NCBI RefSeq assembly: GCF_014858725.1 | Contig: NZ_AQGV01000009.1 | Coordinates: 248,001 to 312,000 of the forward strand | Direction of reading: 5' to 3' | Length of the DNA stretch: 64,000 nt | Source: Pseudoalteromonas aurantia 208 | Lineage (GTDB): Bacteria > Pseudomonadota > Gammaproteobacteria > Enterobacterales > Alteromonadaceae | Shown here: piece after piece, positions 28,341-37,812 of the stretch | How the letters are laid out: each line of letters starts with the position of its first letter | Numbering within the stretch: the stretch's first letter is position 1 | Notes under the pieces: model-generated | The model's input: only the letters and a program-made list of their open reading frames with translations | Databases searched by the model: none | Told to the model about the DNA's origin: nothing | Program-made: the position numbers and the translations under genes

Positions 28341-29012
28341 TTATGTAATAATCGTGGTACTGTTATATTTTTCACCATTTTCATACTGCAGCTGAAGTTT
28401 ATCGCCGTGGGCAAGTGAACCGACACCTGCTGGAGTTCCTGTCATAACAATATCACCAGGGTAGAGTGAAAAAACCTGCGCAATATTTGCTATGAGTGCC
28501 TCAACCGAGTTGATCATCAAAGAAGTGTCACCGTGTTGCTTGAGCTCTCCATTAATCCAAAAACGATATTCACTATCGTGTAAATTGTGATGCTGTGATA
28601 CCGGCGTAAAAGGCGTCAATACACAACTCCCATCGTAGGCTTTCGCCCGCTCCCAAGGTAACCCTTGGCTTTTTAAACGCGTTTGTACACTACGTAACGT
28701 TAAATCTAACCCTAAGCCAACGCCAATCACAGCATCTGCATAATTCACGGTATCTCGGTCAACGACACTGCCAATTAGAATAACTAACTCTGCTTCATAA
28801 TGGTGCTCACCTAAATCCTCTCGCAATGTTATTTCACTGCCAAATGATTGAAAACTACTGCTGGGTTTCATAAATAGCAATGGCTCATCAGGAATTGGGT
28901 TATTGAGCTCTTGTGCATGGGCAACATAATTCCGGCCAACACATATTGCCTTCCCTACAGGCAAGTCAATGATCCTTCCATCATCCCATGTCGCTTGATA
29001 TCGCATATTCAT
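28341..29012 (-). CDS. Fumarylacetoacetate hydrolase family protein
   Basis: This 223-residue protein carries the FAH-fold signatures GKAICVGRNYVAHAQELNN and the metal-binding EAELVILIG together with YAADAV-like D residues. PF01557 members hydrolyse or decarboxylate diketo acids such as acylpyruvates or oxaloacetate enol. The length fits the single-domain YcgM group. It is a single gene, convergent with the TauE gene. Confidence 0.88.
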   Translation of the reverse strand: MNMRYQATWDDGRIIDLPVGKAICVGRNYVAHAQELNNPIPDEPLLFMKPSSSFQSFGSEITLREDLGEHHYEAELVILIGSVVDRDTVNYADAVIGVGLGLDLTLRSVQTRLKSQGLPWERAKAYDGSCVLTPFTPVSQHHNLHDSEYRFWINGELKQHGDTSLMINSVEALIANIAQVFSLYPGDIVMTGTPAGVGSLAHGDKLQLQYENGEKYNSTTIIT

Positions 29013-29131
29013 TTACTCTCTGTATTTAATTAATTACATCACAAATTCACATTTTTATAACGCATGTTGCGCCTCAGCACTGCACAGGTTATAACTTGCC
29101 CATATACTAACTAAAATAATCAGGTGATCCT

Positions 29132-29809
29132 ATGAAAGAGCATGCCAATATACCTTTGAGTGATTTTGTTGAATATCCTCAAGAGGAAATGCTGCAACGT
29201 GCTAATGAATACTTAGCAAACACCAAACGCCGTCATTCAATCCGCAGTTTTAGCGACCGCCCCGTCCCTCAGGACATCATTGAAGCATGTATAAAAACAG
29301 CCGCGACTGCGCCAAGCGGGGCAAACCATCAACCTTGGCACTTTGTCGCAATTCATAGTCAAGATGTCAAAAAGCAAATTCGTCACGCAGCGGAAGAGCT
29401 AGAGCAATCGTTTTATGAAGGCCGCGCGGGAGAAGAGTGGTTAGATGCGTTGAAACCTTTGGGTACTGACGCACAAAAACCGTATTTAGAGCATGCCCCA
29501 TGGCTCATCGCGGTATTCAGTCAGAAGAAAGGCGGCATCCAAACCGAAGATAAAAATACCAATTACTATGTCCATGAATCTGTCGGACTCGCGACGGGGT
29601 TTTTAATTCAAGCGCTGCACAATGCTGGTCTTGCTACACTCACACATACTCCAAAACCAATGAGCTTTTTAACCGATATCTGCGGTCGAGACCGTGACAA
29701 TGAACGCCCGTATATGTTGCTAATTGCCGGTTACCCCGCTGACGATGCCACGGTGCCAGAGCATGCACTGGTGAAAAAACCGTTCGATGATATTGCGACC
29801 ATTTTATAG
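29132..29809 (+). CDS. Nitroreductase family flavoprotein
   Basis: This 225-residue protein has the FMN-binding elements RHSIRSFSDRPVP and TAATAPSGANHQPWHF, and a C-terminal region with LATLTHTPKP. Members reduce nitro groups, quinones or, in iodotyrosine deiodinase relatives, C-halogen bonds. The SGANHQPW and THTPKPM pattern is reminiscent of the latter subgroup (inference). The start has AGGTGAT upstream. Confidence 0.85.
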   Translation: MKEHANIPLSDFVEYPQEEMLQRANEYLANTKRRHSIRSFSDRPVPQDIIEACIKTAATAPSGANHQPWHFVAIHSQDVKKQIRHAAEELEQSFYEGRAGEEWLDALKPLGTDAQKPYLEHAPWLIAVFSQKKGGIQTEDKNTNYYVHESVGLATGFLIQALHNAGLATLTHTPKPMSFLTDICGRDRDNERPYMLLIAGYPADDATVPEHALVKKPFDDIATIL

Positions 29810-29921
29810 CTCAAACACTCACTCACATCTTTCGATGCTGAGTGAGTCATTGTATCTGTGGCACTCAATCACAATACCCGCTAAAAAGGTGCCATGACCA
29901 ACACACTAACACCGTGTATAC

Positions 29922-30224
29922 TCAAGGCTCTTTCAGGCAAAAAAGTTGATACAGTGACGTGACCAACGCAACCACTTTTTCATCACTTATCACGTAATAA
30001 ATCGTTTGTTTCTCTCGACGCGTGCTAACAATATTTGCCTTTCTTAAACTCGCCAAATGTTGAGACAAAGCTGATTGTGAAAGCTGGACTTTATGATTAA
30101 GCTGCCCAACACTCATTTCGTTTTCAACAAGACTGCATAAAATCATCAACCGATGCTTGTTTGCCATCATTTTCAACAAGCTTGCCGCCTGCTCAGCATT
30201 GTCTGCCATATTTGTGAGAGTCAT
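29922..30224 (-). CDS. ArsR-family repressor, persulfide-sensor type (BigR/SqrR/YgaV-like)
   Basis: This 100-residue winged-helix regulator has the recognition helix in QLSQSALSQHLASLRKANIV. Two cysteines are present, C30 (MILCSLVENE) and C96 (QLFC), 66 residues apart. This is the same spacing as the redox pair in BigR and SqrR (42/108 and 41/107), which forms a tetrasulfide on exposure to persulfide. Metal-binding ArsR motifs (ELCVCDL) are absent. The divergent rhodanese gene supports a sulfur-stress role. Confidence 0.88.
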   Translation of the reverse strand: MTLTNMADNAEQAASLLKMMANKHRLMILCSLVENEMSVGQLNHKVQLSQSALSQHLASLRKANIVSTRREKQTIYYVISDEKVVALVTSLYQLFCLKEP

Positions 30225-30262
30225 GCATCTGCCTATGTCAAATAGTATACCTTTAGTATAGT

Positions 30263-30293
30263 GTTCTAGCGCGCTTCAGTCTAACATTAGAAC
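30263..30293. promoter_or_regulatory. Candidate operator between ArsR-type repressor and rhodanese
   Basis: TCTAACATTAGA (30280-30291) is a near-perfect inverted repeat, and GTTCTA (30263-30268) / TAGAAC (30288-30293) forms a wider one. They lie in the 132-base divergent region, a natural place for binding of the repressor to control both genes. Confidence 0.4.
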
Positions 30294-30356
30294 TTGCTAA
30301 TGTAGTGATAACAAATATACTTAACATTCTATTAGTAAACTATATCAAGGTGCCTC

Positions 30357-30704
30357 ATGCTCACTAGCGTACAAGATGTATTAAAAACAGTTAGCCCTAA
30401 TCAACGCTGTATCAGTGCAACACAAGCTAAAGTTGAACTATCAAACAAAGAAAGTTTACTGATTGATGTTAGAGAACCTAATGAGCATCAACAACAAGCA
30501 GTAGCACATGCTATGAACATACCCCGGGGGTTGCTTGAATTTAAGCTACCAAATATAGAAAAAGATGCGCAAAAGCCCATCTACTTACATTGTGCGACAG
30601 GCGGGCGAGCCATATTTGCCGCTGAACAGCTGACACGATTAGGCTACCAAGATATTAGTGTCATTACCTGTAAATTTGCAGAGATATACGACGCCTTTAA
30701 ATGA
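30357..30704 (+). CDS. Rhodanese-like sulfurtransferase
   Basis: This 115-residue single-domain rhodanese has the active cysteine C79 in the loop CATGGR and the fold signature LLIDVREPNEHQ. Rhodaneses move sulfane sulfur to acceptors such as cyanide, glutathione or proteins. It is divergent from a persulfide-sensor-like ArsR regulator, so expression on sulfide or persulfide exposure is likely. The last part lacks extra domains. Confidence 0.9.
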   Translation: MLTSVQDVLKTVSPNQRCISATQAKVELSNKESLLIDVREPNEHQQQAVAHAMNIPRGLLEFKLPNIEKDAQKPIYLHCATGGRAIFAAEQLTRLGYQDISVITCKFAEIYDAFK

Positions 30705-30872
30705 TTTATCTTACGCTCGATTCTCTTTAACACAGTGGTTACGCCTTTTTGTATAAAACTGTAGGGACCCATTAACGCTTCATCACAATTGCTTAATAAT
30801 TACTCACAGCATCTTCCTTATGCACATGTATAAAATATCTCCAACGTTACAAATGTGCAAAAGGAACCGGTT

Positions 30873-33434
30873 ATGTTTGAAAAAACAAGATTCATAGGAA
30901 TACTGCTAACCACACAACTGTTACTCGCTGGGTGCAACAGCCATAACGATAACAAAGATCAAGATCCCTTATTAGGTATTTGGAACAAAACAGCCTATGG
31001 GGAAGTGTTAGAAATCACCAAAGATAAGATCAGTCGATTCGAGTATAACCAACACGGTTGCATGAACACTCACTCATTTATCAGAGGAACAGCACTCCCT
31101 ACCGAAATTGACCAACTTAAACGACATTCTAATAACGAATTACATGTTGCTTATCAAGGAGAGTTAGTCATCTCCCGGTTTGATAAAGTAACAGGATTGC
31201 CAACCTCTTGCTTAACACCTATAGACACCACCAATGACATATCTGCAGTCCAAACCTTTGACTACTTTTGGCATACATTTAATGATTATTATGCATTTTT
31301 TGAATTAAGGAATGTAAATTGGCAAACACAATACGAGACATTTAGACCTCGTGTTACAAACGCAATGAGTAAAGAAGCCTTGTTTGAGGTGCTTGCGGCT
31401 ATGATTGCGCCGTTAAAAGACGGCCATGTCAGCCTCAGCTCTGACTTTTCAGCATTTTCGGTAGGCAAACCCTCTCCACTATTTGACGCAATACAAGGGT
31501 TGGCGAATAGCGCGTTACGACACGGTGAGCAACCCAATGAGCAAGCTGTCACGCACTACATATTGTCTACCTATGAAAATACACTCACTCAATATATCTC
31601 ACCATCAAGTCTGAATACATTTCCAACGGGTGATACATTGAAAACCTTTATTTGGGGTAAAACCGCTGACAATGTTGGTATATTGACTATCAACAACATG
31701 GCGAACTTCCATACGCATCCTCAAGCAACATCGACTGAAAACATGGCTGCACTGGAGCGTCATTTAGATAAAATCATGCTTGATTTGGCCGAAACTGAAG
31801 CACTTATTCTAGATATTCGAATCAACACCGGCGGCAGTGATGACTTAGCATTGACTATCGCACAGCGATTTGCGACCCAAGACATTCTGGCTTTTAATAA
31901 ACAAGCCATCAACAAAAGCGGCTTGGGTTCACCATATCGTTCACTTGTGAAACAACATAATACCCCGTATAACAAGCCTATCTACTTACTTACTAGCCAA
32001 ATCACCGCAAGTGCTGCAGAAGTATTTGCGATGGCGATGCTACAGTTCCCCCATGTAACTCAAGTAGGTGAAGAAACTTCTGGAGAATTCTCAGATATTC
32101 TCTCTTTCAATCTGCCAAATGGATGGGAGGTCGGTCTCTCAAACGAAATATATCGTAATGCTCAAGGCGAAAACTTTGAGCAAGCAGGCCTACAACCCAA
32201 TATTGATGTATCCGCCTTTTCAAGCTTTGAACTTGAGTCTAATCGGTTTGAAAGTTATGACCATGTACTGTCTTTATTAAATAAACAAAGCTACCTCCCG
32301 ATTAGCGTTACGACTTTTGAAGAGCAGGTTAATCGTATTATGTCTGAGCATAACTTACCTGGACTATCGGCTGCAGTGATACATAATGGCTCAACGGTAT
32401 TTGCAGGAGGCTTCGGTGTTAAAGACTTACAACATTCGCCAGTGTCAGCCGATACGCCTTTTTTCTTGGCATCAGTGACCAAAACGCTGGTTGGCGCCAC
32501 CCTTGCTCAAGCAGTTCACAATAAGCAAATATTGTTAGACGAGACCGTCGCGCCTTTATTGCCGTTCCCACTCTTTATACCCAAAGAACAAGCTGAACAA
32601 ATTTCACTACGCCATCTTATCACCCATACCAGTGGCATAATTGACAACCCGCAAGTCTACAATTGCACATATTACGTGTTAGATAACTATGTAAGCTTAT
32701 ATAACCTAATGACGCAAAGCAGTAACTGCGTTAACCAAGTGAATCCGAGCTTACCCAACTTATTCGAGCAATACTTAACAAGTAATGGAGAATTAAACAG
32801 TCCCCAAAATTTCATTCATCAATACAACTTTTCTGTTGGTGAGGTCCAGGTTTACTCGAACATCGCAACATCATTAGCAGCGTATGCACTTGAAAAAAAA
32901 ACCAACGAGTCATTTACTGAACTCTCGCACCGTTATGTATTTTCCCCGTTAAACATGCAAGACACGAGTTGGGGACTCGCTATACCCTCAAACGACGTCG
33001 CCCAAAGGCTTTATATAGATCCGGAAACGATGCAACCAATGCAGTTCCCAAATTACCGCACCATTACGTATGCAGATGGCTCTGTTATTTCCACAGTGAA
33101 CGACCTTACGAAGTTTTTGAAAGCCACAATGAATCAAGGGGTGTTAAACAATAAGCAAGTACTGCCCGCTAAGGTAGTCGAAGATATGCTGTCATCGCAA
33201 ACAGATGTGCCAACATCAAGCCGAGATATTGGTTACTTCTGGAATTTAGATGGAGCCATTGTTCACCACGATGGTGCTGATCCTGGCGTGCTCACCTACC
33301 TCATTGGTGATACGCATACTCAAAATGGTATTGTTTTACTCAGTAACGGAGATTTTAATTCTGATTCCCATAGCGAAGCACTCTCACAAATAAAAGCACT
33401 GGCACTGCGTCTTGCATATACATATCAAAAATAA
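30873..33434 (+). CDS. Lipoprotein fusing S41 peptidase and class C beta-lactamase-like domains
   Basis: This 853-residue protein starts at ATG 30873 behind AAGGAAC (a GTG 18 bases upstream is in frame but poorly placed). A lipobox LLLAGC marks a lipoprotein. Residues about 115-455 are an S41/tricorn-type peptidase domain with nucleophile S380 in TASAAEVFA and DGHVSLSSDF upstream. Residues about 470-850 are a serine beta-lactamase/DD-peptidase-like domain with SVTK (S534, K537), YSN (Y661) and HDG (H799). Both catalytic sets look intact. Substrates are unknown; cell-wall or peptide hydrolysis at the envelope is plausible. Confidence 0.85.
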   Translation: MFEKTRFIGILLTTQLLLAGCNSHNDNKDQDPLLGIWNKTAYGEVLEITKDKISRFEYNQHGCMNTHSFIRGTALPTEIDQLKRHSNNELHVAYQGELVISRFDKVTGLPTSCLTPIDTTNDISAVQTFDYFWHTFNDYYAFFELRNVNWQTQYETFRPRVTNAMSKEALFEVLAAMIAPLKDGHVSLSSDFSAFSVGKPSPLFDAIQGLANSALRHGEQPNEQAVTHYILSTYENTLTQYISPSSLNTFPTGDTLKTFIWGKTADNVGILTINNMANFHTHPQATSTENMAALERHLDKIMLDLAETEALILDIRINTGGSDDLALTIAQRFATQDILAFNKQAINKSGLGSPYRSLVKQHNTPYNKPIYLLTSQITASAAEVFAMAMLQFPHVTQVGEETSGEFSDILSFNLPNGWEVGLSNEIYRNAQGENFEQAGLQPNIDVSAFSSFELESNRFESYDHVLSLLNKQSYLPISVTTFEEQVNRIMSEHNLPGLSAAVIHNGSTVFAGGFGVKDLQHSPVSADTPFFLASVTKTLVGATLAQAVHNKQILLDETVAPLLPFPLFIPKEQAEQISLRHLITHTSGIIDNPQVYNCTYYVLDNYVSLYNLMTQSSNCVNQVNPSLPNLFEQYLTSNGELNSPQNFIHQYNFSVGEVQVYSNIATSLAAYALEKKTNESFTELSHRYVFSPLNMQDTSWGLAIPSNDVAQRLYIDPETMQPMQFPNYRTITYADGSVISTVNDLTKFLKATMNQGVLNNKQVLPAKVVEDMLSSQTDVPTSSRDIGYFWNLDGAIVHHDGADPGVLTYLIGDTHTQNGIVLLSNGDFNSDSHSEALSQIKALALRLAYTYQK

Positions 33435-33674
33435 AGACAATGGCGGGGTAATACGTACCTCGCCAATTTACTACGCTTATTTAACCTCAGGTTTGGATAA
33501 GGGTTTTGGAATAGGAAATATTTTGAAAACAAACTTACGTACATTCCAATGATGATATTTTTTTCAATATCAAGGCGCTTTTATGCAGTAATAGCGGGCT
33601 ATTACAAATGAAAGCAACGCCGAGAGTGAGAAAAATAGCTTTATTGGGCAGATTCGCTTACCCAGAGCTGAGGT

Positions 33675-34298
33675 TTATTTAGCCTTTATCTCTATTTCCA
33701 CCCGCCGATTTAACGCACGTCCGTGAGCTGTTGTATTACTGGCAATACTTGAAAACTCACCCATGCCCACGGCTTGCAAACGTCCTGCAGCAATTTCTTG
33801 TGCAAGCAAATAATTCTTAATCGTCTCTGCGCGCTGCTCACTGAGGTGTTGATTAAATGCGGTGGTTCCCTCGCTGTCGGTATGACCCGTAATGATCAAG
33901 CGTGTTTTATCATACTGATGCATAACATCGGCGATGTCGTTCAACGTACTATAAAAATCTGCAGAGATAGTCGCTTGGTTACTTGAGAAAGTTATTTTAC
34001 TGGGCATCACGAGTCGCATAGTATTCCCCTCTCGGACAATAGTGACACCTGAACCAGCAAGCGAGTCATTGAGTGCGGCTTCCTGCCTATCTATATACTC
34101 TCCTACAGCTGCGCCTGCGATTGCGCCAATAGCCCCTCCAATAAACCCCCGCTTATTCTTATGATTCCCCGTTGCTTTGCCCAATATAGCTCCGGCGGCT
34201 GCACCTAAGCTTGCTCCTTTATCTGCCTGTGTCATTTCACATCCAGAGAGCGATAAAAGGCCAGCACCCATAGCCACATAATACACCATAGCCTTCAT
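33675..34298 (-). CDS. OmpA-family lipoprotein with glycine-zipper
   Basis: This 207-residue protein starts at ATG 34298, which puts the lipobox LSLSGC at residues about 15-20. A glycine-zipper segment follows (GASLGAAAGAILGKATGN and GGAIGAIAGAAVGEYID). The C-terminal OmpA domain, which binds peptidoglycan, shows ITGHTDSEGTTAFNQHLSEQ and LNRRVEIEI. It resembles E. coli YiaD. It lies 67 bases after the solute-binding gene on the same strand. Confidence 0.9.
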   Translation of the reverse strand: MKAMVYYVAMGAGLLSLSGCEMTQADKGASLGAAAGAILGKATGNHKNKRGFIGGAIGAIAGAAVGEYIDRQEAALNDSLAGSGVTIVREGNTMRLVMPSKITFSSNQATISADFYSTLNDIADVMHQYDKTRLIITGHTDSEGTTAFNQHLSEQRAETIKNYLLAQEIAAGRLQAVGMGEFSSIASNTTAHGRALNRRVEIEIKAK

Positions 34299-34365
34299 AT
34301 TATTTCTTTCATTCTGATCTCCCATAGGCATGAGTATGCTCAGAACAAATGAATAGAAAGTTAAG

Positions 34366-35229
34366 CTATGGTGATTCTGGCAGCAGCCTTTTTGGAATAG
34401 CAGGTAAATGGTAGGGTGCAATCACTTTATCAAGCGTACCCTGCTGAGCAATATCCACCATTCCCTGCATTAATTGTTTTGCCACTGTCGTTTTGGCAAA
34501 TGCTTTACTAAATGCCATATGCCCATATATGGTGTTCGTATACCTATATGCGACCTTTTTTAATTTTGAAGCTGGTTGCTCAAGGACACTCATCGCGACT
34601 TCCGCCGTGTCTTCAACGGCTATAACAAGGTCAACTCGCCCTTTCAGTAATAAATCAACCGCAACACGTTCTGAAGGCACAGCGACTTTGTTCAGACTGC
34701 GATCTTCATTAAACTTGGTAAAATATACGCCTCCACGCATCACGGCAATGCGCTTATTTTTCAAATCTGCGTAGTTATTGACGACAATGCTACTACTTTG
34801 CTTAGCGTAAAATACAAAAGAGGATGGCAATGCCATATAGGCTGGCGTGACAAAACGTATTAGATTATCGCGCTTGGGGGTACGTATAAGCCCCCCTAAT
34901 ACATCAACTTCACCCTGTATTAGCATTCTCAAACAACGAGAAAAAGGGCATGGAACAGGCTCTATTTTATAACCTCGTTCTGCATACGGCTGTAGTTGCG
35001 TTAATATATCTATTATCAGCCCTGACACATCCCCCTCATCAGTGATGACACTATAAGGAGGCGCATGATCGATAGCCACATACACTTTATCATGGTCAGC
35101 ATGTGCAATATTGACTAATAATAGTAGCAATATCAACGTCAATGAGCTGACAAAAGACCATTTCAAATTATTATACCTCTGTTCTTTAATCACAACCTGC
35201 AGCACACTTTTATCGCGCTTAAAAGACAT
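34366..35229 (-). CDS. Periplasmic solute-binding protein (SBP family 3-like)
   Basis: At most 287 residues, with a hydrophobic signal (SLTLILLLLLVNIAHA) followed by KVYVAIDHAPPYSV, the start of a family 3 substrate-binding fold. No transporter genes are adjacent, as is common for the many orphan proteins of this type in Alteromonadales. ATG at 35229 has no ribosome site; TTG at 35166 has AGAGG nine bases upstream and would give a standard signal peptide, so it may be the true start. Confidence 0.8.
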   Translation of the reverse strand: MSFKRDKSVLQVVIKEQRYNNLKWSFVSSLTLILLLLLVNIAHADHDKVYVAIDHAPPYSVITDEGDVSGLIIDILTQLQPYAERGYKIEPVPCPFSRCLRMLIQGEVDVLGGLIRTPKRDNLIRFVTPAYMALPSSFVFYAKQSSSIVVNNYADLKNKRIAVMRGGVYFTKFNEDRSLNKVAVPSERVAVDLLLKGRVDLVIAVEDTAEVAMSVLEQPASKLKKVAYRYTNTIYGHMAFSKAFAKTTVAKQLMQGMVDIAQQGTLDKVIAPYHLPAIPKRLLPESP

Positions 35230-35344
35230 AAACTATTTAAGTAAAGGCAACTTAAGCATAGCGAAAAAATACTACACCGCATAGTCACAAAAATGTCATA
35301 ATTATATGTAAGGCTGAAGTGCTAACCATAACATAAGGTGAACC

Positions 35345-36469
35345 ATGGTATTGAGTATTTTCTATCAGTTTTTCTTGTTAGGCTGCACAAGTTTTGGTGG
35401 CCCAGCTGCCCATCTTGGCTTTTTCAAAAAACACTTTGTTGATAACCTCAAGTGGTTATCAAACGAGCGCTATAGCTCGATGATCAGTTTATCACAAATA
35501 TTACCAGGCCCAGGCTCCAGTCAAGTCGGCTTTGCTATCGGCGTAGAACGTGCAGGCCTGTTAGGAGGTATTGCAGCTTTCATTGGCTTCACGTTACCTT
35601 CTTTTTTAATCATGGTAGTACTGGCTTTGAGCGCAACCCAATTACAAGACAATTTGACTGGCGTCATTCATGGCTTAAAACTCTTTGCCGTGGTCGTTGT
35701 CGCCGACGCTATTTTATCAATGGCAAAGAGCTTTTGTAAAACCACCGCACTCAAACTCGTTACGTTTGCAAGTACCTTATTTATACTTATTTCTCCAAGT
35801 ATATTTAGCCAAATTTGGTTGCTGGTGATTGCTGCATCTATGGGGATGCTCTACCGCTTCAGCCCTATACCCGATAGCACTACATCGAAAATCGGCAAAT
35901 GGCACTGGCCTGCACTCGCTCTTTTCGTCGGGTTATTTGTCCTATCATTTTTCGGTTTCTCAGACTATCTCTATGCGCCTTTTTACCAAGCTGGGGCTTT
36001 GGTTTTTGGCGGCGGTCATGTGGTGCTACCCCTGTTGCAAAATAGCGTAGAGCACCTTTCTCAAGAAAGCTTTCTAACCGCTTATGCCGCGGCGCAAGCT
36101 GTGCCGGGTCCAATGTTTACTATTGCAACCTATTTGGGTGCTGTCACACAGCCTGATAATGTCTGGTTTGGCGCTATTATAGCAACCCTTGCTGTATTTT
36201 TGCCCGGTTTACTACTTATGTATAGCTGCCACCATAGTTGGCATGCATTGAGTAATTTACCAAAATTTGCCAGTGTAACTGCGGCAATTAATGCGGCTGT
36301 TGTTGGCCTACTCGCGGCTGCATTTTATCAGCCTATCTGGTCATCAAGCGTTACTAGTCTATGGCATATTGCCATTGTCGTTGCTGGGTTTTGTTGTATG
36401 AAACTGTTTAAACCACCAATTTGGATGATGTTAATCGCCTTCGCTTCGCTGGGTTTGTTCTTGTCGTGA
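35345..36469 (+). CDS. chrA: Chromate transporter (ChrA/CHR family), two-domain
   Basis: This 374-residue membrane protein has two homologous CHR halves. The first carries FFLLGCTSFGGPAAHLGFF and SQILPGPGSSQVGFAIG, the second GALVFGGGHVVLPLLQ and AAQAVPGPMFTIATYLGA. These are the ChrA signatures. It exports chromate or related oxyanions. No chrB regulator is nearby. Its 3' end overlaps that of the convergent mechanosensitive channel gene by 39 bases. Confidence 0.9.
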   Translation: MVLSIFYQFFLLGCTSFGGPAAHLGFFKKHFVDNLKWLSNERYSSMISLSQILPGPGSSQVGFAIGVERAGLLGGIAAFIGFTLPSFLIMVVLALSATQLQDNLTGVIHGLKLFAVVVVADAILSMAKSFCKTTALKLVTFASTLFILISPSIFSQIWLLVIAASMGMLYRFSPIPDSTTSKIGKWHWPALALFVGLFVLSFFGFSDYLYAPFYQAGALVFGGGHVVLPLLQNSVEHLSQESFLTAYAAAQAVPGPMFTIATYLGAVTQPDNVWFGAIIATLAVFLPGLLLMYSCHHSWHALSNLPKFASVTAAINAAVVGLLAAAFYQPIWSSSVTSLWHIAIVVAGFCCMKLFKPPIWMMLIAFASLGLFLS

Positions 36470-37651
36470 GTTTATTTGTAGTTGTCCTGATACTGTTTGG
36501 TACGGGCGCAACTCAAATTCAGACATTGTAGCTATCATATGGTCCATAATATCGGCTTGTAAGTGTTCATAAAAAACCCATTGCTTATTCACACTAAAAC
36601 AATAAAATTCAATTGGTAAACCATGGTGTTGAGGCGCGAGTTCTCGCACCATTAGCACACAATCTTGGTTAATATCTTTATGCTTACGCAGATAAGCTTC
36701 TGCATAACGGCGGAACAATCCAACATTCGTAATGGGCTGTGGTAACTCGCCAACGTCTAAAAGTTCAGGGAACACACTTTGCAGCTGCGTCACGCTGGCT
36801 GCATTTAACGTAACGACACTATGCATATCTAATAACAACGCCCGTTTTATTCTTCTACCCGCAGACTCTTGCATCGCACGCCAATTCTTAAAAGAATCCG
36901 TAATGAGCATATAAGTGGGGATGGTTGTTACCGTGTTATCCCAATTTCTCACTCTTACCGTATTTAGCCCTAAATCAATGACTTCGCCATCAGCACCAAA
37001 TGCGTCGACTTGGATCCAATCACCAATTGTCACCAGTCGATTTGCAGCAATTTGAATGGATGCAACCAGCCCCAAAATTGTGTCTTTAAATACTAACAAA
37101 GTCACAGCAGCAATTGCACCAAAACCTGAAAGTATGTAAGTCGGTGATTTATCTAACAACAAACTGATGATTAAAATACTACAGACAATAAAAGTCATCA
37201 ATTTAGTAACTTGCACAATGCCTTGTATAGGTACGTCTTTAGCGAATCGCAATTGACTGTAAATCCCATGAGCAAGATTCACTAAGCTGCTGAGTAAAAA
37301 CCCAGAAATAACAATCAGAACAATTTGGCCCACTGATTTAAAGCTCAATAGCACCCATTCAGGCGCCACGAGCACACGCGGATAAAATGCCAAAAATGCC
37401 ACACAACTGAGCATTGCCGCCATTCTACCAGTGAGTTTATTGAGGTGCTCTGTGAGCTGTCCCAAGCGCGATGGAGAAAACTTAGTGAGCGTATTTTGAA
37501 TGGTTGGAAATACCAACCGACGGGTGAATATATATACAAAAATAACGCCGATAAAGCCAATGCTGTTTGCCGAAATAGCACTCAATAAAGCTTCTTTTGG
37601 TAGTCCATTAAGCCATGGTTCAATTAAGTCCGTTATATGTGCAATACTCAT
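36431..37651 (-). CDS. Mechanosensitive ion channel (MscS superfamily, YbdG-like)
   Basis: This 406-residue inner-membrane protein has four or five hydrophobic segments, then the pore helix and beta domain (GFGAIAAVTLLVFKDTILGL, GDWIQVDAFGADGEVIDLGL, TVRVRNWDNTVTTIPTY). The long C-terminal part and the order resemble E. coli YbdG, which protects against mild osmotic downshock. The C-terminus overlaps chrA's end on the other strand. Confidence 0.9.
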   Translation of the reverse strand: MSIAHITDLIEPWLNGLPKEALLSAISANSIGFIGVIFVYIFTRRLVFPTIQNTLTKFSPSRLGQLTEHLNKLTGRMAAMLSCVAFLAFYPRVLVAPEWVLLSFKSVGQIVLIVISGFLLSSLVNLAHGIYSQLRFAKDVPIQGIVQVTKLMTFIVCSILIISLLLDKSPTYILSGFGAIAAVTLLVFKDTILGLVASIQIAANRLVTIGDWIQVDAFGADGEVIDLGLNTVRVRNWDNTVTTIPTYMLITDSFKNWRAMQESAGRRIKRALLLDMHSVVTLNAASVTQLQSVFPELLDVGELPQPITNVGLFRRYAEAYLRKHKDINQDCVLMVRELAPQHHGLPIEFYCFSVNKQWVFYEHLQADIMDHMIATMSEFELRPYQTVSGQLQINSRQEQTQRSEGD

Positions 37652-37812
37652 ATTTTAATCACTCCTCATCAGCTTACGCTAATACAATCACCGTATTTCC
37701 ACATCTTGGTTTTTGAAGGTGAGTGCTGTGTACTCATTAACTGCTGGCACCTAATTAGCTAAGATTTATTGAAGAGCGTATTTACACATGCTCCCCACAC
37801 CTATCTTGCGGT

